Assembly: GCA_024704175.1 (NCBI GenBank)
Contig: CP085629.1
Location: 4,340,001 to 4,404,000, forward strand
Direction: 5' to 3'
Length of the DNA: 64,000 bases
DNA from: Paenibacillus sp. P25
GTDB lineage: Bacteria > Bacillota > Bacilli > Paenibacillales > NBRC-103111
Shown here: positions 1-8,577 of the stretch, piece by piece
Layout: the number at the start of each line of letters is the position of its first letter
Numbering within the stretch: position 1 is the first letter of the stretch
Translations under genes and position numbers: made by a program
The notes under the pieces: model-generated
What the model saw: only the letters and a program-made list of their open reading frames with translations
Told to the model about the DNA's origin: nothing
Database searches by the model: none

Positions 1-990
1 CATCTCGTACGTGCGGATCTGCACTTCCAGCGGCTCGCCCTTCGGACCGATCACCGTCGTATGAAGCGACTGGTACATGTTCGGTTTCGGCATGGCGATG
101 TAATCCTTGAACCGGCCCGGCATCGGCTTCCATAACGTATGAATGATCCCGAGTGTGGCGTAGCAGTCCTTGATATTGTCCACAATAATGCGCAGGGCAA
201 GCAGATCGTAAATTTCATTGAACTGTTTGTTCCGCACCGTCATTTTCTTGTATATGCTGTAAATATGCTTCGGCCGCCCGGAGATATCCCCGTCGATCCC
301 CATCTCCTGCAGCTTCTCGCGCACCGTGGAGATGACGTCGTTGATGTACTGCTCCCGTTCCGTCCGTTTCTTCTGCATCAGATTGACAATCCGGTAGTAC
401 TGCTGCGGATTGAGATAACGGAGCGCGATGTCCTCCATCTCCCACTTGATCGCGGAAATCCCGAGCCGGTGCGCGATCGGACAGAAGATTTCGAGCGTCT
501 CGTCCGCAATCCGCCGCTGCGCCTCCTCGGACTGGTGCTTCAGTGTCCGCATATTGTGCAGCCGGTCCGCCAGCTTGATCAGAATGACGCGGATATCCTG
601 AGCCATGGCGACGAACATCTTGCGGTAGTTCTCGTTCTGGTGCTCTTCCTTGCTCTTGAATTTGATCTTCTCGAGCTTGGTCAGGCCGTCCACGATCATG
701 GCGCAGGTCGGACCGAACTTCTCCTTCACCGTATCGAGCGATACTGTCGTATCCTCCACCACATCGTGAAGCAGCGCCGCAATGATGGATGTCGTATCCA
801 TCTGCATATTGACAAGAATATCCGCCACCGCAAGCGGATGCAAAATATAAGGCTCCCCCGATTTGCGCACCTGCCCGTAATGGGCCTGATCCGCAAACTC
901 GTAAGCCTCCTTGATCCGTTTAAGGTCGCTTTCCTTTATATAATTGGATGCCTTCTCAAGAAGCTGCTCGATGTCCATCCGTCCATCCAT
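1..990 (-). CDS. relA: Bifunctional (p)ppGpp synthetase/hydrolase RelA/SpoT (N-terminal part, runs off the left edge)
   Basis: Makes and degrades the stringent-response alarmone (p)ppGpp in the cytosol. The minus strand is open from position 990 to the window edge (about 330 residues). It starts with an HD hydrolase domain (HDVVEDTT near residue 60, then a conserved stretch containing FVAMAQDIRVILIKLADR) and continues into the synthetase domain (GRPKHIYSIYKKM near residue 240). The C-terminal TGS and ACT domains must lie to the left of the window. ATG at 990 or the in-frame ATG at 978 can serve as start; the Bacillus protein aligns best from 978. apt and recJ lie upstream in the usual recJ-apt-relA order, but here cotH and two coat genes are inserted between apt and relA. 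No frameshift is seen in this part. Confidence 0.95.
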   Translation of the reverse strand, partial: MDGRMDIEQLLEKASNYIKESDLKRIKEAYEFADQAHYGQVRKSGEPYILHPLAVADILVNMQMDTTSIIAALLHDVVEDTTVSLDTVKEKFGPTCAMIVDGLTKLEKIKFKSKEEHQNENYRKMFVAMAQDIRVILIKLADRLHNMRTLKHQSEEAQRRIADETLEIFCPIAHRLGISAIKWEMEDIALRYLNPQQYYRIVNLMQKKRTEREQYINDVISTVREKLQEMGIDGDISGRPKHIYSIYKKMTVRNKQFNEIYDLLALRIIVDNIKDCYATLGIIHTLWKPMPGRFKDYIAMPKPNMYQSLHTTVIGPKGEPLEVQIRTYEM

Positions 991-1105
991 TCCCTCAAAT
1001 CGATTTTAATCCATTATGCCCTTGAACTAGGCCATACGTCAAGAATTTACGGGACAAACCGACAGAAAACGAGCCTCGGGCGGAAGGGACCGGAGAAAAA
1101 TGAGA

Positions 1106-2165
1106 TTACATCTTGCGCAATGCCTCAAAAATAAGCCGCCGGCGCTCCTCGATATATTTCTGGATGAAGCGGGGCTCGCCGTCGAACTCGGAAAAGGACC
1201 ACTTGCGCTTCGTATCGCGGTAAATATGCGGGCGGATGGAATTGTGCAGCTGATACGCAACGGGTACTATTTTTTGGGCGGTAAAATGGGTCTTTAGAAA
1301 CTGTGCCAGCGGCGCTTTATAGCGGCCGCGGAACGTCCCGTAGCTTAGCGCCGCGACGTCAGCCGATTATAGCCGGTGACCCGGACCAGATCGCTTCCGC
1401 AAGCTTTGCCGTAGCAGTTCCGCCCCCAGGTTCCTTCATAGTCCCATGGAATCACCCGGTATTTCTTCCGGGTCTTATGCCGGTATATCGCATAGTTCTG
1501 ATCGAAGCCGTCATAGTTTCCGGTCAGTACGGCGCCCGCCAGCCAACGCAAATAATTATCGGTATCCAGATGCTTTTGCAGATGAAGATAAAGGCTCCGG
1601 GATTTCAGCACGTTCAGGTTCCGGATGAACAGCTTAAGCTGCTCCTTGTCTTTGCTTGTTCCTTTCATCAGCTGATAGCCTTCGAACAGGCTGGCCTTAC
1701 GACGGCCCGTCTCGTCCCGAAGCAGACTGAAGTTGGCGTCGGCGTTCACGGCATAGAACAGGGATTCCGCAGCGATCCCCTTTTACGGAAAAAGGCCGTC
1801 TCCACGCCTTCAATCTCCAAATATACCCCTAAGCTCTCCCCGTTAAGATAAAGCAGACAATGCCTCGTTTCGGGACTCGGAACACCGATCCATTTGAAAA
1901 ATTCAAACGACAGCGCATTGCGGATCATCGAAGGATCGTCATATTCGGCGTTGTAATGATAGGTTTTCCCTCCGCGCACCACTTCGTACGACTTCTTCGG
2001 ATATCCCCGCGTATGTCCTCCCCTGTAACGTATCCGGATAGGAATCCTTTTCCCCTCGCTTCCGATCATATACGCCTTGACGAAGGTTTCGCTCCATATA
2101 TTCTTTTGCAGCTTCCGCAGCGCCTCCGTTCCGATGATCAATTGCCTTACCGGCGGCTCCGCCAC
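1106..2165 (-). CDS. cotH: Spore coat protein CotH (kinase-like), interrupted by two apparent frameshifts
   Basis: CotH-family proteins are atypical protein kinases that phosphorylate coat proteins such as CotB during spore coat assembly. Three frame segments join into one protein of about 353 residues, close to the Bacillus CotH length. Segment 1 (2165 to about 1780) carries the N-lobe, segment 2 (about 1770 to 1352) contains VIPWDYEGTWGRNCYG, the acidic active-site-like region, and segment 3 (about 1352 to 1106) ends in EALRKM. The breaks are at an AAAAGGGG run (about 1777-1784) and at about 1350; each needs one added base. Start is GTG at 2165 with GGGGAGG eight bases upstream. A hairpin with a T-run sits just before this ribosome site. 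The likely CotH substrate, a CotB-like protein, is encoded divergently next door. Confidence 0.88.
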
Positions 2166-2189
2166 TCGGTTCGCCTCCCCTGGTAAACG

Positions 2190-2220
2190 AAAAAAGCCTA
2201 TCCTTATCGGATCAGGCTTT
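2190..2220 (-). terminator. Rho-independent terminator-like hairpin just upstream of cotH
   Basis: On the minus strand an imperfect stem (AAAGCCTGATCC paired with GGATAGGCTTT) is followed by TTTTTT. It ends only about 10 bases before the cotH ribosome site, and no complete gene lies on this strand directly upstream. It therefore either ends an unannotated small RNA or works as an attenuator in a cotH leader. Confidence 0.55.
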
Positions 2221-2621
2221 GTGCTACTTTACCTTATGTCGGGGTGATAAATGTGGACACGGCATCTGCCGCCCGAAGCCAAACGTCCATCCGCTTTTCC
2301 AGCAAAGGAACTGCTGCCTTCTCCTAGCAACCTTATCTCTTACGCCGCATCCGGGCCAATGGTTCGGGTCTAGCTTCATCGGCAAGACAAGCGTGGAATT
2401 TAAGAGATACTAGATTCCAATCTATACCGTTTGAAAGACTCCACATATCCTGATATTACAAACCGCCACTCATCACAGATGAAAGGGGGAATCATCCAAT
2501 CTACCGAATACTTCCAGCGTTTGGTATAAACATTGAAAAGCTCGGGTCCCGGCATTCGTTTATTTTGCGGTTTGTACAAAACGTTGAAGTTTGCAAGACA
2601 TCCTAGAGAGGAGAATGTTCA
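2221..2621. other. Intergenic region between divergent cotH and cotB-like genes
   Basis: About 400 bases without a credible gene. The minus strand carries GC-rich sequence with several short inverted repeats between about 2230 and 2400 that would be transcribed ahead of the terminator-like hairpin near 2200. I could not match it to tmRNA, SRP RNA, 6S RNA, RNase P RNA, a T-box or a common riboswitch. The rest should hold the divergent sporulation promoters; I could not assign sigma-K boxes with confidence. The cotB-like gene has AGAGAGGAG before its ATG. Confidence 0.5.
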
Positions 2622-3271
2622 ATGGCTCACAACAGCCAGCTGTACAATCTGGTCGGCAGTCAGGTGAAGGTCAACCGGGGCGGCCCCGATTCTATCGAAG
2701 GCCAGCTGCTCGGCGTTCACAGCGACTACATGGTTTTGAACACGAATAACGGTGTTGTCTATGTTACGACATACCATGTAAAAAGTATTTCTCAGGCTTC
2801 CGGAAATCAAAACTCCGGCAGCACCATGCCCCAATACATTCAGTCCTACAGCATGAGCGGGGTGCTTAATCAACTCAGACACCAGCATGTCCAAATCAAC
2901 CGGGGCGGTCCCGAGAAAATTGCAGGACTTGTCATCGACACAAGCCCCAACATGATCATCCTGGTGGTAAACAACGAAATTATCCGGATCCCGCTGACCC
3001 ATGTAAAAAGCATCACTGTGGTTACAAGCGGCAAGACAATCAAAACAAAAGCGGAAGCTCCGGCAATAACAACAATTCAGGCAGCAGTAACAAATCCGGA
3101 AGCAGCAATCGTTCGGGCAGCAGTAACCGCTCGGGCAGCAGCAACCGATCGGGCAGCGGCAATCGCTCGAGAAGCGCCAGCCGGTCCGGCGGCAGAAGCC
3201 GAGGCAGAAGCAGCGGCAGAAACAGCGCCAGAAGCGGCGCGCGTGGCAGCAGATCCGGAAGCCCCGAATAA
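2622..3271 (+). CDS. CotB-like spore coat protein with Ser/Gly/Asn/Arg-rich tail (one apparent frameshift)
   Basis: Two copies of a short CotB/DUF2642-type beta module are visible. The first has VKVNRGGPDSIEGQLLG and ends in VYVTTYHVKSIS (residues about 10-58). The second has VQINRGGPEKIAGLVID and ends in IPLTHVKSITV (about 88-135). As printed, the rest reads as an alanine-rich tail. Adding one A at the AAAA run at 3047-3050 instead gives an S-G-S-S-N-R repeat tail rich in Ser, Gly and Arg, ending at 3271. That matches the phosphorylatable Ser/Lys/Arg tail of Bacillus CotB, the CotH substrate. Length is about 216 residues. Start ATG follows AGAGAGGAG. The cotH gene next door fits a kinase-substrate pair. 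Assignment to CotB rests on domain pattern and context. Confidence 0.82.
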
Positions 3272-3386
3272 GTAAATATACCTTTTTGACTGCACATCAT
3301 CATAAAAGCGGTCCCGTCCGCAAGGGATCACGTTGGCATTTGATTCCCGCCGGATCCAATCCAGGGTCCGACTTGTGGTCAACCTT

Positions 3387-3415
3387 AACCGTCTTCTTTG
3401 ATGACGGTTATTTTT
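3387..3415 (+). terminator. Rho-independent terminator after the cotB-like gene
   Basis: AACCGTC and GACGGTT form a 7-bp stem with a 9-base loop, followed by ATTTTT on the plus strand, about 115 bases after the stop codon of the cotB-like gene. Confidence 0.7.
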
Positions 3416-3484
3416 ATAAGATGGTTGTTCCCCGGCAGAGCTTTCGATCCAAGCACGGCAAATCGGGATTAGAATCGTTCCAAG

Positions 3485-3776
3485 CGGGTTTTGCTGCCCG
3501 GCAAAACCCGTGCTTTCCTTGGAAAAGCACGGAAAACCAGAAGCTTATGCTTACGAAGCAGGTTTTGTTATCACAAAACCAAGCGAATCCTTACGAAGGA
3601 GTTTTCCTTTGGAAAACCAGAAGCTTATGCTTTCGAAGCAGGTTTTGTTATCACAAAACCAAGCGAATCCTTACGAAGGAGTTTTCCTTTGGAAAACAGA
3701 AGCTTATGCTTTCGAAGCAGGTTTTGTTATCACAAAACCCTGCGAATCCTTACGAAGGAGTTTTCCTTTGGAAAAC
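3485..3776 (+). repeat. 80-bp tandem repeat made almost entirely of short hairpins, three full units plus a diverged one
   Basis: Units start at 3541, 3621 and 3700 (80, 79 and about 77 bases) and are nearly identical. Each unit contains four perfect inverted repeats in the same order: TGCTT-tcg-AAGCA (TGCTT-acg in unit 1), GGTTTTG-ttatca-CAAAACC, TCCTT-acg-AAGGA, and GTTTTCC-ttt-GGAAAAC. Before them, 3485-3533 holds a diverged unit with the same architecture but different stems (GGGTTTTGC with GCAAAACCC; CGTGC...GCACG), suggesting selection for pairing rather than sequence. The last hairpin ends directly before the ribosome site of the DUF2642 gene at 3794. All three plus-strand frames are open through the array, but the unit length is not a multiple of three and no start with a good ribosome site reads into it, so I treat it as non-coding. 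Confidence 0.9.
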
Positions 3777-3793
3777 TTGGAGGAGGTGAAAAA

Positions 3794-4459
3794 ATGAAAA
3801 ACATTCAGGCTCTTCTCGATCAGTACGTCGATCTGACCGTCTCCGGAAAGAAAGAGCCGCTTCGCGGCAAATTAATCGAAATCGGCAACGATATCCTGGT
3901 CATCCACGACGGTGTCCAGTTCATGTATATTCCCATCCTTCATTTGCAGCAAATCTTGCTGTCCAAAAAAAGCGATATCGAAACCCAGGGAACCGTAGAA
4001 ATATCGTGGGAGCCCAAGTCGGACCTGTCGTATCGCAAAGTGCTAATGAATGCCAAGGGTATGTTTACCGAAATTTTTATCACCGGGAACCAGTCGATCC
4101 ACGGCTATGTGGCCAGCATCATGAACGACTTCTTCGTTTTCCATTCGCCTCTTCACCACTTTCTGCTTGTGTCCATGAGACATCTGAAATATTTGGTACC
4201 GTATGAGCCCAATACGACGCCTTATTCCTTAAATCCCAGCGCATTCCCGCTGTATCCGAACCCGATCTCCCTTGCCCGTAATATGGAGCAGCAACTTAAG
4301 AAGCTCGAAGGCGAATTTGTGGTGCTGAACCTCGGAGAAAGCGCCGAAACGATCGGGCTTCTGAAAACGGCGGATTCACCGCTGATCGAAATCGTTACCT
4401 CAGCCGGCGTTTCCTCTTTTATGCACATCGACCATGTCAAAACGGTCCATCGTCCATAA
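3794..4459 (+). CDS. CotB/DUF2642-related spore coat-type protein
   Basis: A 221-residue protein starting at ATG 3794 after a strong GGAGGAGGTG ribosome site. It has DUF2642/CotB-like beta modules: residues about 10-58 (PLRGKLIEIGNDILVIHDG, then MYIPILHLQQI), a middle module (GYVASIMNDFFVFHSP, MRHLKYLVPYEP), and a C-terminal one (EFVVLNLGESAETIGLL, MHIDHVKTVHRP). It lacks the Ser/Arg tail of the preceding coat gene. Frames reading in from the upstream repeat would lengthen the N-terminus, but the ribosome site fixes the start here. A role in the spore coat or outer layers is inferred from the neighbouring cotB-like and cotH genes; no enzymatic motif is seen. Confidence 0.75.
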   Translation: MKNIQALLDQYVDLTVSGKKEPLRGKLIEIGNDILVIHDGVQFMYIPILHLQQILLSKKSDIETQGTVEISWEPKSDLSYRKVLMNAKGMFTEIFITGNQSIHGYVASIMNDFFVFHSPLHHFLLVSMRHLKYLVPYEPNTTPYSLNPSAFPLYPNPISLARNMEQQLKKLEGEFVVLNLGESAETIGLLKTADSPLIEIVTSAGVSSFMHIDHVKTVHRP

Positions 4460-4534
4460 CGAGTCCGATTCCTTTCTTGGGGAAACCCCGGTTATACACG
4501 TGAAAGGGATTTGCATCCTATTCCAAGAAGCATG

Positions 4535-4576
4535 GAAAGCCCTCGTCCCCGGTTGGCAACCGGATCGAGGGCTTTC
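4535..4576. terminator. Hairpin between convergent genes
   Basis: GAAAGCCCTCG pairs with CGAGGGCTTTC across a 20-base spacer that itself contains CCGGTT/AACCGG. It lies between the stops of the plus-strand DUF2642 gene and the minus-strand apt gene. No long T-run is present on either side, so efficiency is uncertain. Confidence 0.55.
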
Positions 4577-4591
4577 GTACAAGGTTTGAAA

Positions 4592-5104
4592 TTAGTATTG
4601 CACCAGAGAGAATACTTCCGCGCCGTCTAATTTTTCCCGGCCGTTCAGCTCCAGAAGCTCAATCAGGAAAGCGGCACCCACCACTTCTCCCCGAGTCGCT
4701 TCACGAGGTTAATCGAAGTGGAAATCGTCCCTCCCGTAGCAAGCAGATCATCGGCGATCAGCACCTTCTGCCCCGGCTGGATCGCATCTTTGTGCATAGC
4801 CAGCTTGTCCTTGCCGTATTCCAGCGCGTAATCCGCTTCAATCGTCTCGCCGGGCAGCTTGCCGCTTTTGCGGATCGGAATGAAGCCGACGCCGAGCTCG
4901 ACGGCCAGAGGCGCCCCGATGACGAAACCGCGGGCTTCCGGTCCGGCGATGCAGTCGATTTCTTTACCTTCCAACCGGCGGGCCAGCTCTTTAATTACTT
5001 CCTTATAAACCGGTCCGTTTTTTCAGCGGCGTGGTAATATCCTTGAAGCTGATCCCCGGTCGCGGAAAGTCTTCGATTACGCGAATATGCTCTTTGAAAT
5101 TCAT
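4592..5104 (-). CDS. apt: Adenine phosphoribosyltransferase (two apparent frameshifts)
   Basis: Salvages adenine with PRPP to make AMP in the cytosol. The segments give MNFKEHIRVIEDFPRPGISF at the N-terminus, then PVYKEVIKELARRLEGKEID, AGPEARGFVIG and the PRPP loop VLIADDLLATGGT. The C-terminus is VVGAAFLIELLELNGREKL, ending at 4592. The product is about 170 residues, normal for the family. Breaks lie in an A6 run (plus-strand T6 at 5018-5023, one base too many) and in a G4 run (4689-4692, one base short). Start ATG at 5104 has GGAGG nine bases upstream and overlaps the recJ stop codon (ATGA), implying translational coupling. Confidence 0.95.
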
Positions 5105-7548
5105 AGGATTTCCTCCAAATAGGTTTGATTTCGTTCATTTCTACGGGTGAGTCTGGCCGCAAGCTCTTTGCCGGTGGAGTATAGAAGCTCCTGCTCCACT
5201 TCCGGCCGGTGCTTTCGGGCGGCATACAGCGCAGATAAAGTGAGATCTTTTTAGGGGCGTCCGGCACCAGAACATATCCCGGCCCATGATTCCGAATAAA
5301 GCCAAGCTCCTCGAATACCCTGACCATAAAATCGGCCAGAGACGGAGCGGTGTTCGACCGCTGCGAAAGCCAGCGAAGGAAGCCTTCCCGGCTGTCGAAC
5401 GGCATCTGCCCCTGCTTCAACGAACCGATCAACGCATACACGCTCTTGAACTTGTCGCGGTCCGGCGGCACACCGCCGAGCTTGTCCTCGTCGGTTCCGC
5501 CGAAAGCGGCATAGAGCGACTCGGCGGAAGCCGCCGCGGACATGACGGCGTCCAGCTGCTCCAGGCTTTCGGGCAAGTAATAAAGAAAGATCTGCTTGGC
5601 GCTCTCCCAAGGGTTCCGCTCTGCACAGTCATTTACCGGGATCAGCTTCCCCTCTGGGTCGGCCTGCCAAACGGCATAGGCCGTGTTCCCGGCCCTAAGT
5701 GCTGCGGGAGGAATCGTGGAGAAGAGCATGACCGCCACCGGCCCCTCCGAACCGCCGGACGGAACGGGCGGACGGCTAGCCAGCTCCGCCAGCTTGCGCT
5801 CCGGACGCGGAGTGCCGCGCCAATCGAACAGCTGCGCCTCCGTAATCTTCAAATCCTGCATCAGAATCTGCGGACGCCGGACACCGTTCCATTCGTTCAG
5901 CGACAGCTCGCCGAGAACGTCAAGCGAGGCATAGGGGAGATCCAGTCGGCCAGCGCTCCCTTGCCGAAGCCGACCGCATCGACGGCGGCCGCCGCTTCAT
6001 CGGAGCCTCCCCTTAGAGACAGCTTAAGATGCTGCTGCTCCTTCCCCATCGTCCGCATATCTTTCAGGGCCAATCCGCTGAAAATAAATTTCGGCGTAGG
6101 ATTGCCCATGCCGAATGGACCCAGGAGCTCGAGTCGCCGGATACTCTCCAATCCGACATCGCACCAATCGCAAATCATATCCGCCTGAATCAGCGGAATC
6201 CAGTCCTCGGGCCCGAGCCATTCTTCCGCAAGCCGGCACAGACGCTGTTCCAGCTCCGGCAGATGCTCCCTCTTCAGCGTCATACCGGCCGCCATCGGAT
6301 GGCCCCCGAAATGATCCATCAGATCGTGGCAGTGCGATAATCCTTGGTACATATCGAAGCCGGCGATGGATCTGGCGGAGCCTTTGGCCATGCCGGTTAC
6401 TTCATCAATTCCGAGAATGACGGTCGGGCGGTAAAAACGGTCCACGATTTTGGAAGCGACGATGCCGATGACGCCAACGTTCCACTCCTCATGCGCCAGT
6501 ACGATGGCCGGGGAAGGCCGGATTCGTTCTTACGCGCCTCCACCATCTCCACAGCCTGCTTCGTCATCTCATCGACAATCCGTCGCCTCTCCTTGTTCAA
6601 CTGGTCAAGCTCCCACGCCAGTTGCTCCGCTTCCTGCTCGCTCTCCGTCGTCAGCAAGCGAACGGCGGCATCGGCGCTCAGCGACCGTCCGCTGGCATTG
6701 ATCCGCGGGGCGATCGCGAAGCCGATATGGCTGGCGTTAACCTCCTTCACGGCCACCCCCGCCGCCGAAAGCAGCGCCTTGATGCCGTAGTTGGCCGTGG
6801 ACCGCATGCTTTGAAGCCCCTGCTTCACGATCAGCCGGTTCTCTCCGGTGAGCAGCATAAGGTCGGCTACCGTGCCGATCGCCGCATATTCCAGCGACTC
6901 TTCGGGCCAGCGTCCGAGCAGCGCCTGGGCTAATTTAAGAGCGACACCGACGCCAGCCAATTGTTTGAAGGGATACGGGCAACCGGGCTTCTTCGGATTG
7001 ACGATCGCATAAGCTTCCGGCAGCACCTCAGGGGGTTCATGATGGTCGGTAACGACCACATCGATGCCAATGGACCGCGCATGCGCGATCTGCTCTACGG
7101 CACTGATCCCCGTATCTACGGTTATGATTAGCGAAATGCCTTCCTCCCGGGCCAAATCGATGGCATTCACATTCAAACCGTAACCTTCATGAACCCGGTG
7201 AGGTATGTAATAGTCGAACGAGGCGTTCAGGCTGCGCAGCAAATGGACCATTAAGGTTGTACTGCTGACGCCGTCCGCATCATAATCGCCATAGATTCGA
7301 ATCTTTTCGCCCTTGTCCAAGGCAAGCCTGATGCGTTCGACCGCCTTGCTCATTCCGTCCAACAGGAACGGATCATGCGACAAATCCGTTCCTCCGTCTA
7401 AAAAAACGGCGGCATCTTCGATGTCCGTAATCCCCCGGACCGTCAGCAGGCGGGCAAGCGGCGGCGGTACGCCCAGGGCCTCCGCCAATTGCGCGGCCTT
7501 TTGCTCATCCGGCTTGCCGATTCGCCATCTTGCCTTAGCTTGAAGCAT
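5101..7548 (-). CDS. recJ: Single-stranded-DNA-specific exonuclease RecJ (three apparent frameshifts)
   Basis: 5'-3' exonuclease of the DHH phosphoesterase family, used in recombination and mismatch/base-excision repair. The N-terminal segment has the DHH motifs YGDYDADGVSS, ITVDTG, VVVTDHHEP and NPKKPGCPYPF (residues about 85-190). The next segment has the DHHA1-type GGHPMAAGM motif, followed by the OB-like and Firmicutes C-terminal region ending in YLEEIL. Full length is about 815 residues, as in Bacillus YrvE-type RecJ with a long C-terminus. Breaks are at about 6511-6514 (C4 run), 5934-5937 (C run) and 5248-5252 (A5 run); each is repaired by one added base. Stop overlaps the apt start. 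It follows the CDF-like gene by 20 bases, probably one transcript. Confidence 0.95.
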
Positions 7549-7568
7549 GCCAGCACTTCCTCCTGTCT

Positions 7569-8510
7569 CTAATGGAGCACCGTCGGAATATCGTCGTGCT
7601 CCGGATCTGCGCTTTTATAGGGATAGCCGGGATCGTACGGATGAACGTGAACCAATACATCGGTAATATGCGTAAACCGCTTCATCAAGGTTTGTTTCAC
7701 CGTTTTTGCGATATCGTGGCCTTCCTGAACGCTGATTCTGGGGTTGACGCTGATCTTGACATCGACGTTGACATAATGCCCGTGCTCTCTGGCTCTCAGG
7801 TCACCCACCGCGATCACGCCTTTGATCCGCTGTACCGTATCCAACAAATCGGCGGCATCTTCCTGTTGCAGCTGCGCCCCGCTTTGAAGCGTTTCGGCAA
7901 CCATCCGGACGCCCTTATTTAGCACCAGCAATGAAATCACAAGTCCTGCGGCAGGATCCAAGTAATACAGGTATGTATTTCCCAGGTAATGACCGAGGAT
8001 GGCTCCGCCTGCACCGGCGAAGGCGATAAGGGAATAGCAGACTTCGGAACGGCGCTCGCGAACAGCCGTATAGAGCGTCTTCCCGTAAGTCTTTTGGATG
8101 CCCCGGAACCGGTACAGAAATAATGCTTCCTTGATTAGGAGGGAAAATAAGATGACGGCCAACACGGGATTGCCGGGCGGTGCCCCAACCCCGGAATAAA
8201 TAGTCTTGACTGAAGACAGGCCGGCTTCCAATCCGCCGACGAGCAATAGTACAGAACAGAGGACGGCGGCGGTCGGCTTGGCTTTACCGGCATACGTCAG
8301 GCTCATGCCGGTATCGGACGGCGCCGGCTTTGACGCCTTCCATGCCGCATACAAAACCGCGGCATCCGAAGCCGAACGGAGGCCGTCTGCGATCAGCGCT
8401 TTGCTGTTGCCGGTCACCCCGACCATTCCCTTGAGCAGCGCCAAGGCGATACTCACGGCAATACCGGCCCAAGCCGCGTTATCCGACTGTATGTAACGTT
8501 GTTCCGTCAT
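7569..8510 (-). CDS. Cation diffusion facilitator family membrane protein with altered metal-site residues
   Basis: A 313-residue protein with about five or six hydrophobic segments and a conserved cytosolic C-terminal CDF domain (HYVNVDVKISV, QEGHDIAKTVKQ, ITDVLVHVHP). CDF transporters export divalent metals by proton antiport. The usual ligands are partly lost: the TM2 pattern DxxHxxSD reads ADGLRSASD (His to Arg), the following HPYGHGKAE-type loop reads SLTYAGKAK, and the TM5 HRSD pattern reads RRSE. The two TM2 aspartates remain. Such changes suggest altered specificity or a non-transport role, which is inference. It lies between secF and recJ, a typical Paenibacillus arrangement to my knowledge. 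The frame is intact. It could still transport a metal through remaining acidic residues. Confidence 0.8.
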   Translation of the reverse strand: MTEQRYIQSDNAAWAGIAVSIALALLKGMVGVTGNSKALIADGLRSASDAAVLYAAWKASKPAPSDTGMSLTYAGKAKPTAAVLCSVLLLVGGLEAGLSSVKTIYSGVGAPPGNPVLAVILFSLLIKEALFLYRFRGIQKTYGKTLYTAVRERRSEVCYSLIAFAGAGGAILGHYLGNTYLYYLDPAAGLVISLLVLNKGVRMVAETLQSGAQLQQEDAADLLDTVQRIKGVIAVGDLRAREHGHYVNVDVKISVNPRISVQEGHDIAKTVKQTLMKRFTHITDVLVHVHPYDPGYPYKSADPEHDDIPTVLH

Positions 8511-8535
8511 GGGGACACTCCTCCATGAGATTGAT

Positions 8536-8567
8536 AAAGGCCGCCGAAACTGCCGTTTCGCGCGGCC
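8536..8567 (-). terminator. Terminator-like hairpin downstream of secF
   Basis: GGCCG and CGAAAC pair with GTTTCG and CGGCC on the minus strand, followed by TTTAT, eleven bases beyond the secF stop. The T-run is short, so read-through into the CDF-like gene is likely. Confidence 0.6.
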
Positions 8568-8577
8568 GATGAATGGA

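Noticed and set aside
139..1134. Long plus-strand reading frame opposite relA
   Set aside because: Its translation has no family resemblance, while the minus strand gives uninterrupted RelA.
2221..2410. M-box (magnesium) riboswitch before cotH
   Set aside because: Only a short CGACATAAGGT similarity was seen; the other conserved M-box elements are missing.
3485..3776. CRISPR array
   Set aside because: Units are contiguous with no unique spacers, each unit is 80 bases, and no cas gene is nearby.
3491..3793. Long in-frame N-terminal extension of the DUF2642 gene through the tandem repeat
   Set aside because: The repeat unit length is not a multiple of three, all three frames are open, and a strong ribosome site with ATG at 3794 explains the start.
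4400..4582. Small minus-strand frame overlapping the DUF2642 gene end and hairpin
   Set aside because: No ribosome site or family resemblance; it crosses a terminator-like hairpin.
5101..7548. recJ as a genuine pseudogene
   Set aside because: All catalytic motifs are kept, each break is a single base in a homopolymer, and neighbouring essential genes show the same kind of break.
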